From contig PAQG01000048.1 of the NCBI GenBank assembly GCA_002709645.1, forward strand, positions 26,076-90,075: a DNA stretch of 64,000 bases, written 5' to 3'. Under the pieces are notes generated by a model. It had not been told where the DNA came from. It was given only the letters and a program-made list of their open reading frames with translations, and did not search any database. Position 1 is the first letter of the stretch. Every line of letters starts with the position of its first letter. The position numbers and the translations under genes are program-made. This DNA is from Acidimicrobiaceae bacterium (lineage in GTDB: Bacteria; Actinomycetota; Acidimicrobiia; Acidimicrobiales; UBA8592). Below, piece by piece: positions 26,560 to 35,537 of this stretch.

Positions 26560-26633
26560 GGGCGCATAGCTCAGTTGGCTAGAGCACCTCGTTTACACCG
26601 AGGGGGTCAGGGGTTCGAGTCCCTTTGCGCCCA
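26560..26633 (+). tRNA. tRNA-Val(TAC)
   Basis: A 74-nt cloverleaf. The acceptor stem is GGGCGCA / TGCGCCC, the D-arm AGCTCAGTTGGCTAGAGC, the anticodon stem CCTCG / CGAGG with TAC at 26594-26596, and the T-arm contains GGTTCGAGTCC. A73 is the discriminator and CCA is not encoded. The P450 start codon lies only 21 nt downstream, with no terminator between. Confidence 0.96.
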
Positions 26634-26654
26634 CTAGAAAGAGGAGTAATAGTT

Positions 26655-27980
26655 ATGACAGATACCACAGAAACAACTGCCACAGACTTTTTCGATGCTT
26701 CAATCCGCACGCCGGAGATGGAAATGTCAGAAATTGGCGCTGGCGTCCCAGCGGCAGCCGACCTAGATATCGCTGAAATCAATCCAGCTAACCCCCACTT
26801 ATTTAGGGAAGATCGTTGGCAGGATCACTTCGCACGTCTACGAGTAGAAGACCCAGTACATTTTAATGAAATTGAAACAGCTGGCCGGTACTGGTCAATT
26901 ACCAAATACGCCGATGTACGAGCCGTTGACGGGGACTGGGAAACCTACTCCTCAGCGAAAGGCATCACATTAGGGCTAAAAGAGATCGCCAATTCAGAAG
27001 AAATGGAACAACCAGGTATACAAACATTCATTGCAATGGATCCACCAGAGCACACAGCGCAACGCAAGACAGTTCGAAGCATTTCAGCTCCAAGTAATCT
27101 CCGCAACATTGAACCTATGATCCGTGAACGAACAACTGAACTACTTGACTCTCTACCTGAAGGAGAAACATTCGATTGGGTAGATACTGTCTCAATTGAG
27201 CTAACGACTTTGATGTTGGCAACATTGTTTGATTTCCCAATGGAAGATCGCCGCAAACTCACCCGATGGTCTGACATCCTCTTCGCTATCCCCGGACCTG
27301 GTGGCGTGGTTGAAACACAACAACAGAAAATCGATGAACTACTCGAATGTGTTGACTATTTCGAAGGACTCTTTGAGGAACGAAGAGAGAACCCGGGATT
27401 TGATCTCGTCTCAATGCTCGCTAATGGCGAAGCCACCAAAGACATCCCACCATTACAACAACTCGGGAACCTGCTGTTATTAATCGTCGGTGGAAATGAC
27501 ACTACCCGAAACACCATGACGGGTAGCGTCTATGGCCTCAATAAATTCCCCGATCAATATGACAAACTGATTGCTAATCCAGATCTCATACAGAATCTTG
27601 TGCCCGAAGTAATCCGATGGCAAACCCCTCTCGCGTACATGCGCCGAACCGCCACGCGCGATACCGAACTCGGTGGCAAACAAATCAAAAAATATGACCA
27701 ATTACTCATGTGGTATCTCTCTGCCAATCAAGACGAAGATGTTTTTGAGAACGCTAGTGTTCTTGATATTGAGCGGGACAATGCCGACCGTCAACTCTCA
27801 TTCGGATATGGGATCCACTTCTGCATGGGTAGCCGAATTGCTGAACTTCAACTTCGAATAGTATGGGAGGAAATCCTAAAGCGTTTCACACGTATAGAAA
27901 TTCAAGATGAACCCGAGCGGGTCTTCTCAAGTTTCGTCCACGGCTACGCTAACCTTCCAGTAACAGTTACTCGACGCTAA
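26655..27980 (+). CDS. Cytochrome P450
   Basis: A 441-residue soluble bacterial P450. The heme-binding loop is 'FGYGIHFCMGSRIAE' with the thiolate Cys at residue 390. The I-helix oxygen-activating motif is 'LIVGGNDTTRNT', the ExxR helix is in 'VPEVIRWQTPLAYMRRTA', and 'AMDPPEHTAQRKTVRSISAP' precedes the C-helix. The overall pattern is that of actinobacterial CYP families acting on steroids and terpenes (CYP124/125/142-like), by eye. The ATG at 26655 with GAGGAG is chosen over an upstream start inside tRNA-Val. Redox partners are not nearby. Confidence 0.92.
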   Translation: MTDTTETTATDFFDASIRTPEMEMSEIGAGVPAAADLDIAEINPANPHLFREDRWQDHFARLRVEDPVHFNEIETAGRYWSITKYADVRAVDGDWETYSSAKGITLGLKEIANSEEMEQPGIQTFIAMDPPEHTAQRKTVRSISAPSNLRNIEPMIRERTTELLDSLPEGETFDWVDTVSIELTTLMLATLFDFPMEDRRKLTRWSDILFAIPGPGGVVETQQQKIDELLECVDYFEGLFEERRENPGFDLVSMLANGEATKDIPPLQQLGNLLLLIVGGNDTTRNTMTGSVYGLNKFPDQYDKLIANPDLIQNLVPEVIRWQTPLAYMRRTATRDTELGGKQIKKYDQLLMWYLSANQDEDVFENASVLDIERDNADRQLSFGYGIHFCMGSRIAELQLRIVWEEILKRFTRIEIQDEPERVFSSFVHGYANLPVTVTRR

Positions 27981-27985
27981 TAATC

Positions 27986-28735
27986 CTATACTGAACCAAA
28001 TTTGAGCAAAGTGTCATGTAATGCTGCGCTACCGCTGGCAATGATTCTTCTCCGGAAAGCAAAATCAGACCCAAAGGACGAAAACCCTATTTCCTCATTC
28101 ATGGAAGTAGTGACGTTCGCACCGGCTTCTTCACAGATCAGGGCAGCCCCCGCATAATCCCAAATAGCTAATCCAGAACTGAAATCAACAAAACCATCAA
28201 AAATCCCATCAGCGACACAACAAAGATCCAAAGCGGCCGAACCCATTGTCCGATACTGCTTCCACCCAAGATGATGAGGAGGCAAGTCATTGAAAACAAT
28301 AATTGCTTCTCCAACGTTTTCAACAGGAGAAGAAGAAAGTTTAAAGCCATCTCGTTCTGCTCCCGCTCCACGTTCTGCACTATATGAAACACTCGTAGCA
28401 AGGTTACGCACATAGGAAAGAACAGCGCCTTCTTGGTTAACGACACAAATACTTAGCGCATACCAAGGCAATCCGAGGGAAGCATTTGTGGAACCATCAA
28501 TCGGATCTATAACAGCGATGAAAGGGCGATCAAGGCCAATAGGATCGGATTCCTCGCTTATGACGCCTAAACCCGAACCTTCAAGCATGGGGACAGCAAT
28601 AGCATTAGCTACGACATCATGTTTGTACTGTCCCGGGTGACCATCAGATTTCCCCCAATCGTCAAGGTCATCTAAACCTGACTCAATCGCCTCACCAATA
28701 GTACAGAAAAGATCATGAAAGGAATCAGTACGCAT
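27986..28735 (-). CDS. Inositol monophosphatase family protein
   Basis: A 249-residue Mg2+- and Li+-sensitive-type sugar phosphatase. Metal ligands are in 'ISEESDP' (Glu-Glu), 'VIDPIDGSTNASLGLPWYA' (DxxDG[ST]) and 'WDYAGAALICEEAGA'. Family substrates are inositol phosphates, fructose 1,6-bisphosphate or histidinol phosphate; this protein does not decide between them. The ATG at 28735 gives a normal N-terminus; an in-frame start at 28783 adds 16 residues without family character. The stop is 5 nt from the convergent P450 gene. A second, clearly different IMPase is at 48759. Confidence 0.88.
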   Translation of the reverse strand: MRTDSFHDLFCTIGEAIESGLDDLDDWGKSDGHPGQYKHDVVANAIAVPMLEGSGLGVISEESDPIGLDRPFIAVIDPIDGSTNASLGLPWYALSICVVNQEGAVLSYVRNLATSVSYSAERGAGAERDGFKLSSSPVENVGEAIIVFNDLPPHHLGWKQYRTMGSAALDLCCVADGIFDGFVDFSSGLAIWDYAGAALICEEAGANVTTSMNEEIGFSSFGSDFAFRRRIIASGSAALHDTLLKFGSV

Positions 28736-28827
28736 AAGACAAGCGTACACCCGAAAAGAAATACGAAAAATTAATGACTTCACTCAATGGTGTAGACGGC
28801 AGCAAAGAGACAACGTAACGTGGTCAC

Positions 28828-29292
28828 ATGGGTAAAAGAAGAGAACTTATAAAAATGAGCGAAGCAGAAATAGAGGATTTCATCTCCCGACAAAAAAGTT
28901 TACAGGTCGCTACTATCAACAGGGATGGCACCCCACACCTCTCAACTCTATGGTTTGACATCGTTGACGGAGATATTGTTTTTGAGACATTCACGAAATC
29001 CCAGAAAATAAAAAATTTAGAGCGCGATAACCGAATAAGTTGCCTACTCGAAGATGGATTAGTATATGAAAAATTACGTGGCGTACAAATCAACGGAATC
29101 GCCGAACTCTACACAGAATCAGATGACGTACATAATTTAGCCCGAGGAGTGATGGCTAGAAACAACCCCGATATCCCTGAAGAGATGCTTGATGACGTAG
29201 CTAAAGCAATGTCCGCTAAAAGAACAGCAGTGGCAGTGAAGGCAACAAAAGTCATTTCTTGGGACCATGGGAAACTCGGCGGAACATACTAA
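28828..29292 (+). CDS. PPOX-class F420-dependent oxidoreductase
   Basis: A 154-residue split beta-barrel protein. It has 'SLQVATINRDGTPHLSTLWFD' near the start, cited as ATINRDGTPHLSTLWF, then 'FETFTKSQKIKNLERDNRIS' and 'VQINGIAELYTE', the standard order for the TIGR-type F420/FMN PPOX group. An internal ATG at 28855 is an alternative start that would remove nine residues. The gene is divergent from the IMPase gene and 51 nt upstream of the penicillin-binding protein gene. Substrate unknown. Confidence 0.85.
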   Translation: MGKRRELIKMSEAEIEDFISRQKSLQVATINRDGTPHLSTLWFDIVDGDIVFETFTKSQKIKNLERDNRISCLLEDGLVYEKLRGVQINGIAELYTESDDVHNLARGVMARNNPDIPEEMLDDVAKAMSAKRTAVAVKATKVISWDHGKLGGTY

Positions 29293-29343
29293 ACCCGAAT
29301 AGTGACATCACCAACAACCCATACAGCGCTACCGTAAATAGTT

Positions 29344-31644
29344 GTGCGACAAATCACTGTCCTTTTCCGTTTAGCAATAGTACTGGCCCTGACCGGTATA
29401 GTCGTTGGCATTGTCGCCGTACTTTCAGGGCCGCAAATTAAGGAAGTAGCCACATCAGGCGAATGGTCACATTCACCGGTAGCACTTGCAAGTACCGGAA
29501 CCCGGTCATTGATTTACGACCAGAATGGTGAGCTTATGGCTACATTCTTTGACGAAAACCGTTCACCAATCCTCCTAGATCTCATACCGGTAGAAGTCCG
29601 TGAAGCCATATTGGCCATAGAAGACGCAAACTTCTACGGCCACCAAGGAGTGGACCTTAAAGCAACAGCGAGAGCGCTTATAGAAAACGTAGATGCTGGT
29701 GGTATTAGCCAAGGCGGATCAACCATCACCCAACAACTAATAAAAAACCTTGTTCTCACTCCAGAACAAACAGTTGAGAGGAAAATGCAAGAAGCAGCAT
29801 TGGCGGTACGTCTAGAAGACCAACTTACGAAAGATGAAATCTACGAAATATATCTCAACACAGTTTTTTTTGGTAGTACGGCGTATGGAATTAAAGCAGC
29901 TGCAGAAGTCTATTTTGGTTTAGATCTGGCGAACAAAACCCCTGACGAAATCAAAACGACATTAGATGAAGGTCTTGGGTGGCCAGAAGCAGCACTCTTA
30001 GCATCGTTAATAAGTAATCCCAGCGTGAACGACCCAACAGTTAACCCACAGATCGCTACCTATCAAAGACGAATCGTATTAGAACGATTAGCTGAACTTG
30101 GCTATTTCACACAAACAGAAGCAGAGGAATACGCGCTTGCTCCTCTTCCAACTCAAAGATTTCAACCATCTCTCCCTTCCGCCGACGATTTCTTCGTCGC
30201 CGAAGTACGACGCAGCCTGCTTGAAGATCCGACATTTCTAGGTGGCGGAATAGAATCACGATTGGAAGACCTACTCGGTATAAACGGTGGCATTCGCGTA
30301 TATACAACCTTCGACCCAGCCACACAGCAAATGGCATTAGATGCTAGAGATGAAGTACTAAGAGACAAATGGGGTGTTGACCCATTCTTTACAGTCTCTA
30401 TCGCTTCACTTGACCCAGACTCAGGTGCGGTTCGCGCCATGATCGGTGGTGAAAGCTTTGATAGTGAAAGCCAGTTCAACCTCGCTACACAGGGACGAAG
30501 ACAACCCGGCTCATCTTTCAAAACGATTGTGCTAGTCGCCGCTCTGCAAAGGGGTATCCAAACTGACGATAAGGTCAATGGTGAAGGCCCATGTGAATTC
30601 CCCGAAGAAACAGAACCCGATGGCGTCTACGAAGCGAACAATTTTGCTAATGATGACGGTGAAATAGCTGAAGTCAGAGACCTTTTGCTGGCATCATCAA
30701 ACTGTGGCTTTTTGAAATTAGGACAACTCACAGGTTTGAATAATGTTATTGATACAGCAAAAGCCCTTGGTATCAAATCTGAAATGCTACCAGTTATTTC
30801 ATTGCCACTAGGGGTTGAAGAAGTCAGTCCCATGGAGATGGCGAACTCATACGCAACACTCGCTACAGGTGGACTTCGGAGAGAACCCTATTTCATTGAA
30901 CGAATTGAAAGGCTTGTTGATGAAGAGTGGGTGTCAATCTATGAACATGAAGATGACGACCGATATCTGCCTGAACGGGTCATTACCGAAACAGTTTCGT
31001 GTTGGGCAACCGAAATATTATGGGAAAATGTGAGAGGAGGAACAGGAGTGCGGGCTGGCTGGCCTATGGGAGCTCAACCGGCAGCTGGAAAAACCGGCAC
31101 TACCGAAAATTTTGAAGACGCTTGGTTCGTTGGATACACACCGTATCTCGCAACAGCTGTATGGATGGGAAACCCAGATGAGAAAATTGCTATGAGAGGG
31201 ATATACCCGTACGGAAATGTCACAGGAGGTTCGTTCCCCGCAGAGGTATGGGGTGCTTTTAACTCAAAATACCACGCTGAACTGCCAACACGAGCATTCC
31301 CTTATTGCAGGTCATTTAGTCAGGAAGGAGAGTACCTTCGAACAGCCGACGACCCTGAAGCTGGTACTAATCCATGCCCTGATCAAATAGCTTTAGATTA
31401 TTACGGCGATGAAGAGATAGATGCCTGCGAAGATGAACTCCCAGAGGAATTCATTGAATGCGAATACGAATATGACTACCTCAATATTGATGCAGTACGA
31501 GTAACTGTCTACTGTGGTGACCCACCTGAAGAAGAAGAGGAAGAGGACCCAGCCGAAGGAGATCTAGAAGATGAGAATCAAGGTGAAGAAGAATCAACAG
31601 AAGAAAATGAAAGCGAAGAGAATCAGGACGAAGGCAACGAATAA
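29344..31644 (+). CDS. Bifunctional penicillin-binding protein (class A PBP, PBP1-type)
   Basis: A 766-residue peptidoglycan synthase anchored by one N-terminal membrane helix (about residues 8-30). The GT51 glycosyltransferase shows 'AIEDANFYGHQGVD', 'GGSTITQQLIKNL' and 'RKMQEAALAVRLE'. The transpeptidase has the nucleophile in 'PGSSFKTIV' (SxxK), 'ASSNCGF' (SxN) and 'AGKTGTTENFEDAWF' (KTG). The last 40 residues are an acidic Glu/Asp tail, outside the membrane by topology. GTG start. It polymerises glycan strands and crosslinks them. Confidence 0.93.
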   Translation: MRQITVLFRLAIVLALTGIVVGIVAVLSGPQIKEVATSGEWSHSPVALASTGTRSLIYDQNGELMATFFDENRSPILLDLIPVEVREAILAIEDANFYGHQGVDLKATARALIENVDAGGISQGGSTITQQLIKNLVLTPEQTVERKMQEAALAVRLEDQLTKDEIYEIYLNTVFFGSTAYGIKAAAEVYFGLDLANKTPDEIKTTLDEGLGWPEAALLASLISNPSVNDPTVNPQIATYQRRIVLERLAELGYFTQTEAEEYALAPLPTQRFQPSLPSADDFFVAEVRRSLLEDPTFLGGGIESRLEDLLGINGGIRVYTTFDPATQQMALDARDEVLRDKWGVDPFFTVSIASLDPDSGAVRAMIGGESFDSESQFNLATQGRRQPGSSFKTIVLVAALQRGIQTDDKVNGEGPCEFPEETEPDGVYEANNFANDDGEIAEVRDLLLASSNCGFLKLGQLTGLNNVIDTAKALGIKSEMLPVISLPLGVEEVSPMEMANSYATLATGGLRREPYFIERIERLVDEEWVSIYEHEDDDRYLPERVITETVSCWATEILWENVRGGTGVRAGWPMGAQPAAGKTGTTENFEDAWFVGYTPYLATAVWMGNPDEKIAMRGIYPYGNVTGGSFPAEVWGAFNSKYHAELPTRAFPYCRSFSQEGEYLRTADDPEAGTNPCPDQIALDYYGDEEIDACEDELPEEFIECEYEYDYLNIDAVRVTVYCGDPPEEEEEEDPAEGDLEDENQGEEESTEENESEENQDEGNE

Positions 31645-31667
31645 GAATCTTATGGAAGTAAAGAACA

Positions 31668-32435
31668 ATGAGGACAACTCTTGAGAAGGTCTGTAAGATT
31701 CCAACAATGACTTCGGCAACACCAGACGCACTAGACTCGCTCCTCTTAGTACAAGAAAAAGACAATCAGATACTTGCATTGCATCACCAGATCAAACGAC
31801 TGCCCGAGCGAGAGGAAATTGAAACCAAACAAGAAGAGAAGTCAGAACTTCAAAACCAAATCGGAACAGTCCAATCGGAACTTCACGAGAACGAACGAGT
31901 TCAGAAAAGATTAGAAGATGAAGTAGCTATCCTAGAAGACCGAGTGCAAAGACAACAGAAGAAACTATATGGTGGCGAAATCAAAGCGATCAAAGAGCTA
32001 CAGGCATTAGAAGCAGACATTGAAGGCCTTAAAGAGCGACAAATTCTCGTTGAAGACCAAATCATAGAAGTCATGGAGCTAAACGAACCGATCATTGAAC
32101 GAATCAAAGAACTTGAAAATACGAAAGCTGGCTTAGAAGGAACTATCGTAGAATTGCAGAAATCTTTGATGCAATCAGAGCAAAAATTACAGACATTAAT
32201 CACTCAATCAGAAGAAGAACGTGATGAGCTAACAAAAGATGTTCAAGAAAAACTCTTAGAAATATATGGCAATATCCGTAAACAACCCGGCAGTGTGGGA
32301 ATTGCGCTCCTATCTGGAAGTACGTGCAGAGGATGCCATCTTGACCTGCCAGCTGTAGAAGTAGACCGAATCAAAAAACTTCCAAATGACACTCTTATCA
32401 ACTGCGAAGAATGCGGTTGTATCCTCGTACGCTAA
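31668..32435 (+). CDS. Coiled-coil protein with C-terminal C4 zinc ribbon (COG1579-like)
   Basis: 255 residues. Residues 15-195 are a long coiled coil rich in Glu, Lys, Gln and Leu. The end carries 'CRGCHLDLPAVEVDRI' and 'CEECGCILVR', a CxxC-CxxC zinc ribbon. The family occurs in most actinobacteria, often beside NIF3-like, RNase H or phosphoglycerate-mutase genes; its role is not established. A start at the ATG 31707 would give the more usual short N-terminus; the chosen ATG has GGAAG upstream. A membrane protein gene and a histidine phosphatase gene follow with gaps of 3 and 5 nt. Confidence 0.85.
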   Translation: MRTTLEKVCKIPTMTSATPDALDSLLLVQEKDNQILALHHQIKRLPEREEIETKQEEKSELQNQIGTVQSELHENERVQKRLEDEVAILEDRVQRQQKKLYGGEIKAIKELQALEADIEGLKERQILVEDQIIEVMELNEPIIERIKELENTKAGLEGTIVELQKSLMQSEQKLQTLITQSEEERDELTKDVQEKLLEIYGNIRKQPGSVGIALLSGSTCRGCHLDLPAVEVDRIKKLPNDTLINCEECGCILVR

Positions 32436-32438
32436 CTC

Positions 32439-32930
32439 ATGTTTCTGTGGTTCATAGGCTTAGCTTTCGTTATCGTCGCATCAGTGTTTGCTAGCCCAGT
32501 CATTGACTACCGGCTTATTATCGCTGGATCAATAATCCCTACTATTGAAATGATTCTTGACGGTCCTTGGGTATTGCATTCCTTAGCAGCACCAGTCGCA
32601 GTCATGGCTATCGTGATGACTATCTTTATGGGGCAACGTTTACGTCAGCGAAGATGGTTAGGGCTTCCAATTGGAATGTTCCTTTACCTATTTTTGGATC
32701 GGGCTTGGACCAAAACCAGCCTTTTCTGGTGGCCAGTCTCAGGAACAACACTAAAAAAATCAGAACTTCCTACCTGGGAATCACCTACAGCGCTTGTCCT
32801 AATGGAATTAGTCGGCGCAATGGCAATCATCTATTGCATTAGAAAATATAAACTTACCGAAATAGAAAATAGGAAGCTATTTCTTCTCAAAGGCCATATA
32901 CAACGTAGTGCAATGGAAACAAGGAAGTAA
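32439..32930 (+). CDS. Membrane protein, function unknown
   Basis: 163 residues with four hydrophobic segments. The first is an N-terminal helix, then 'YRLIIAGSIIPTIEMILDGPWVLHSLAAPVAVMAIVM' (here cited by PTIEMILDGPWVLHSL), 'LGLPIGMFLYLFLD' and 'LVLMELVGAMAIIYCI'. The Asp and His residues between helices recall membrane-bound metal-dependent hydrolase-like families, but this is weak. It sits tightly between the zinc-ribbon protein and the histidine phosphatase, so the three are one transcription unit. Confidence 0.65.
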   Translation: MFLWFIGLAFVIVASVFASPVIDYRLIIAGSIIPTIEMILDGPWVLHSLAAPVAVMAIVMTIFMGQRLRQRRWLGLPIGMFLYLFLDRAWTKTSLFWWPVSGTTLKKSELPTWESPTALVLMELVGAMAIIYCIRKYKLTEIENRKLFLLKGHIQRSAMETRK

Positions 32931-32935
32931 TTGAC

Positions 32936-33505
32936 ATGGGAATGATCACATTACTTCGTCACGGGCAAACAGATTTTAATGCAACGGGATTACTGCAAGG
33001 ACATATAGATAACTCTCTTAATAGAATTGGTTTCGCACAAGCAGAAAAAGCCGCAGAAGCAATTGGGGAAGTAGATAGGATAATCTCAAGCCCACTTAAA
33101 AGAGCAATCCAGACTGCCGATGCATTTAACAAAGAAATCGAAATCTCTGACGCATGGATTGAGCTTGACTATGGAGAATGGGATGGAAAACCAGTTGCTT
33201 CTATACCAAAAGAAATCTGGGAGGAATGGAAAAACAACCCTAACTTCAAACCCCCCAAAGGCGAATCATTAAAAAGCTTAGGACTAAGGGTGCGCTCATC
33301 TCTAGAGACTTTGGTAACTAATGACGACGAACATGTGCTTATCGTCACTCACGTTTCTCCGATTAAAGCAAGCATCGCTTGGGCGCTTGGAGCAAGTGAT
33401 GATATCGGATGGAGAACACGCTTAGATACAGCTTCATTTAGTCAAATACACGTAAAAGCTAGAACTCCAATATTGACTAAATTTAATATAACGAATCCGT
33501 TATAA
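32936..33505 (+). CDS. Histidine phosphatase (phosphoglycerate mutase-like)
   Basis: A 189-residue branch 1 histidine phosphatase. The phospho-accepting His is in 'LLRHGQTDFNATG', the second catalytic His in 'VLIVTHVSPIKA', with 'SSPLKRAIQTA' and 'WIELDYGEWDG' in between. The 'LDYGEWDGK' pattern and short length fit the GpmB/CobC-like phosphatases rather than true cofactor-dependent mutase. Substrate unknown. In mycobacteria a related phosphatase is fused to RNase H next to the COG1579 gene; here the phosphatase stands alone. Confidence 0.88.
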   Translation: MGMITLLRHGQTDFNATGLLQGHIDNSLNRIGFAQAEKAAEAIGEVDRIISSPLKRAIQTADAFNKEIEISDAWIELDYGEWDGKPVASIPKEIWEEWKNNPNFKPPKGESLKSLGLRVRSSLETLVTNDDEHVLIVTHVSPIKASIAWALGASDDIGWRTRLDTASFSQIHVKARTPILTKFNITNPL

Positions 33506-33604
33506 AGACAGTAGAACCAAACAGGAGCAATTGACGCACCTAATTGTCAATGATCGTCTAATCTATTTTGTACATCTGTTCCTTCCCCCTATTGGAGCAA
33601 AGCT

Positions 33605-34363
33605 ATGAACCAAAGGCAACCCACTCTACGATTCCTGATTTGTCTCCTGTCAACGGTGACGCTAGCTATCGCCTGTAGCACGAATGACATGACATTTGAA
33701 GCAAGTGAGCAGTCAATCAACGAAGAAGCAATCCCGGACGAAAAAGAAATCCCTCAACCTACGGTTGAAGAGGAACCTACGCCACCTACCTATGTCGCTC
33801 CCACTCCAGGAGAAACTGAATCTGAACAAAAGAACGATGGCTCAGAACCAGAACTTAGCTGCTCGTTAATCGAGGAAGAAATAAGTTCTCATTGGGGCAA
33901 CGACGGTGAAGATGGTTTTGAAAATAGGATATATGGGAACTACTTACTCAAAGAGGTCAGAGTAGGCGCGCATCCAGACTATGACAGATTCGTTATGGAG
34001 TTTAGGGAAGAGCCTGATGAACCAGATGGAACCCCTGACAGTTACACGGTAGATTGGGCAACTGAAATACCGAGATCAATGGGCGAAGGCTCACCTATGT
34101 TCACCGATCAAGGTTCTGCCTACCTAGAGATTTATGTCTTGGGTTACGCTTGGGATCGCGAAGATCCATCAACGATTGGAAACCTCCCAAAATCTGTGAG
34201 TTCATCACGGACATCCAATATGAAAGAAGTTGTATCTGATGGAGAGTTCGAAGGGATGATCCATTGGGTTATCGCTGCGGAAGAGCAAGTAGGGTTTCGC
34301 GTGCTCTCAATTCCAAACCCGCCCCGACTAGTTGTTGATATATGTACTTCAGCTAACAGCTAA
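33605..34363 (+). CDS. AMIN-like domain lipoprotein
   Basis: 252 residues. The signal peptide ends in a lipobox-like 'LAIACS' (Cys about residue 24). A Glu/Pro/Thr-rich linker follows to about residue 90. The globular domain has 'HPDYDRFVMEFREEPDEPDG' and 'YTVDWATEIPRSMGEGSPM', then 'AYLEIYVLGYAW' and 'RLVVDICT' at the end, which is the actinobacterial AMIN-like arrangement. This domain may bind cell-wall glycans. No Shine-Dalgarno is obvious, but GGAGC lies 8 nt before the ATG. Confidence 0.75.
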   Translation: MNQRQPTLRFLICLLSTVTLAIACSTNDMTFEASEQSINEEAIPDEKEIPQPTVEEEPTPPTYVAPTPGETESEQKNDGSEPELSCSLIEEEISSHWGNDGEDGFENRIYGNYLLKEVRVGAHPDYDRFVMEFREEPDEPDGTPDSYTVDWATEIPRSMGEGSPMFTDQGSAYLEIYVLGYAWDREDPSTIGNLPKSVSSSRTSNMKEVVSDGEFEGMIHWVIAAEEQVGFRVLSIPNPPRLVVDICTSANS

Positions 34364-34388
34364 GACTAAAAACGACTAAGTTCATTCT

Positions 34389-35495
34389 GTGAAAAACAAA
34401 GCGTTCCAACTTCCCCTATACATTGGTGGATTCATGGGACCATTCGGGGCATCAGTGATCCTTCCCATGTTCCCAGAATTACGACAGAGTTTTAACGCAT
34501 CCTCTCAAGCGATCGGTTGGGGTTTCACCGCCTACCTGCTTCCATTCGCGCTCCTTTTGCTTGTATCGGGGACCCTCGGAGAACGATGGGGGAGAAGAAG
34601 AACTGTTCGAGGAACATATCTCCTATACACACTTGCCTCAATTGGTTGTGCAATAGCACCAAATCTCACAGTTTTTTTGGCTGCTCGAAGTCTTCAAGGA
34701 GTCGCGAACGCCTTTATAACTCCACTTTTGCTCGCTGGGCTAGCTGAAACTGTTCCCCAAGAGAAATTTGTAAGAAAAGTAGGAATTTATTCAAGTTTCC
34801 AAGCTCTGGGATTAGTTATGGCTCCAATTGTTGGAGGTGTAGCCGCCGATACGACATGGCGAGCTGCCTTCTGGGGGACAGTCATAGTTTCTTTCACCCT
34901 CTCGCTCTTCCCACCAATTGGAGAACCAAGAAAGAACGCAGACCTTCCGCCTATGAAGCCGCTATTCCAGGGACGTATCTTAAGAATCGGTTTCGCTACC
35001 TTAGCAGCAGCAACTGGGCCTATGGGAATGAGCGTCCTTGTCGCTGTCGCAGCTAGAGATATTTACAATGTATCAGGATCCAAAGCAGGGGTAATTCTTG
35101 TTGGAGGAGCTGTAGCTAGCTTTATTTTGGGACCTACTTGGGGGAAAAGTATTGATAAATTTGGATACCGGAAGTCCTCAATAATAGCTGCGACGGCTCT
35201 AACAATATTCTCAGCTCTTCTTTTCTCCGCTTCTAATCCTTTAACATTAGGATTACTTTGGTTTCTAGCAGGAGGAATGGTTGGTTACATGTCTGTTGTT
35301 CTTCAAGCATTGGGGGCAACAGAAATCCCAGATAACCGAGGCGGAACCCTCTCTTTTGTTCTTTCATTTCGTTTCCTAGGAGTAGGGTTAGGGCCTATTA
35401 TCTGGATCCCCGTGATTGAAAAATCTTACGAAGGGGCAATGTTAGGAGCATCAGCTTTAGGTCTGATATCCATCTATTTATTATCCAAAAATTGA
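34389..35495 (+). CDS. MFS transporter
   Basis: A 368-residue permease with about 11-12 transmembrane segments and no long central loop. The motif A-like loop between helices 2 and 3 is 'GTLGERWGRRRTVRGTYLL', and a second basic loop 'WGKSIDKFGYRKSS' marks the C-terminal half. 'QGVANAFITPLLLAGLAE' is helix 4. It is a member of the drug/metabolite-efflux group; substrate unknown. GTG start. It lies 25 nt after the AMIN-like lipoprotein gene and 42 nt before the hydrolase. Confidence 0.86.
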   Translation: MKNKAFQLPLYIGGFMGPFGASVILPMFPELRQSFNASSQAIGWGFTAYLLPFALLLLVSGTLGERWGRRRTVRGTYLLYTLASIGCAIAPNLTVFLAARSLQGVANAFITPLLLAGLAETVPQEKFVRKVGIYSSFQALGLVMAPIVGGVAADTTWRAAFWGTVIVSFTLSLFPPIGEPRKNADLPPMKPLFQGRILRIGFATLAAATGPMGMSVLVAVAARDIYNVSGSKAGVILVGGAVASFILGPTWGKSIDKFGYRKSSIIAATALTIFSALLFSASNPLTLGLLWFLAGGMVGYMSVVLQALGATEIPDNRGGTLSFVLSFRFLGVGLGPIIWIPVIEKSYEGAMLGASALGLISIYLLSKN

Positions 35496-35537
35496 CCTAG
35501 CTATAAAGCTCCAAATAGCTTTACAAGGGAGGTACTC

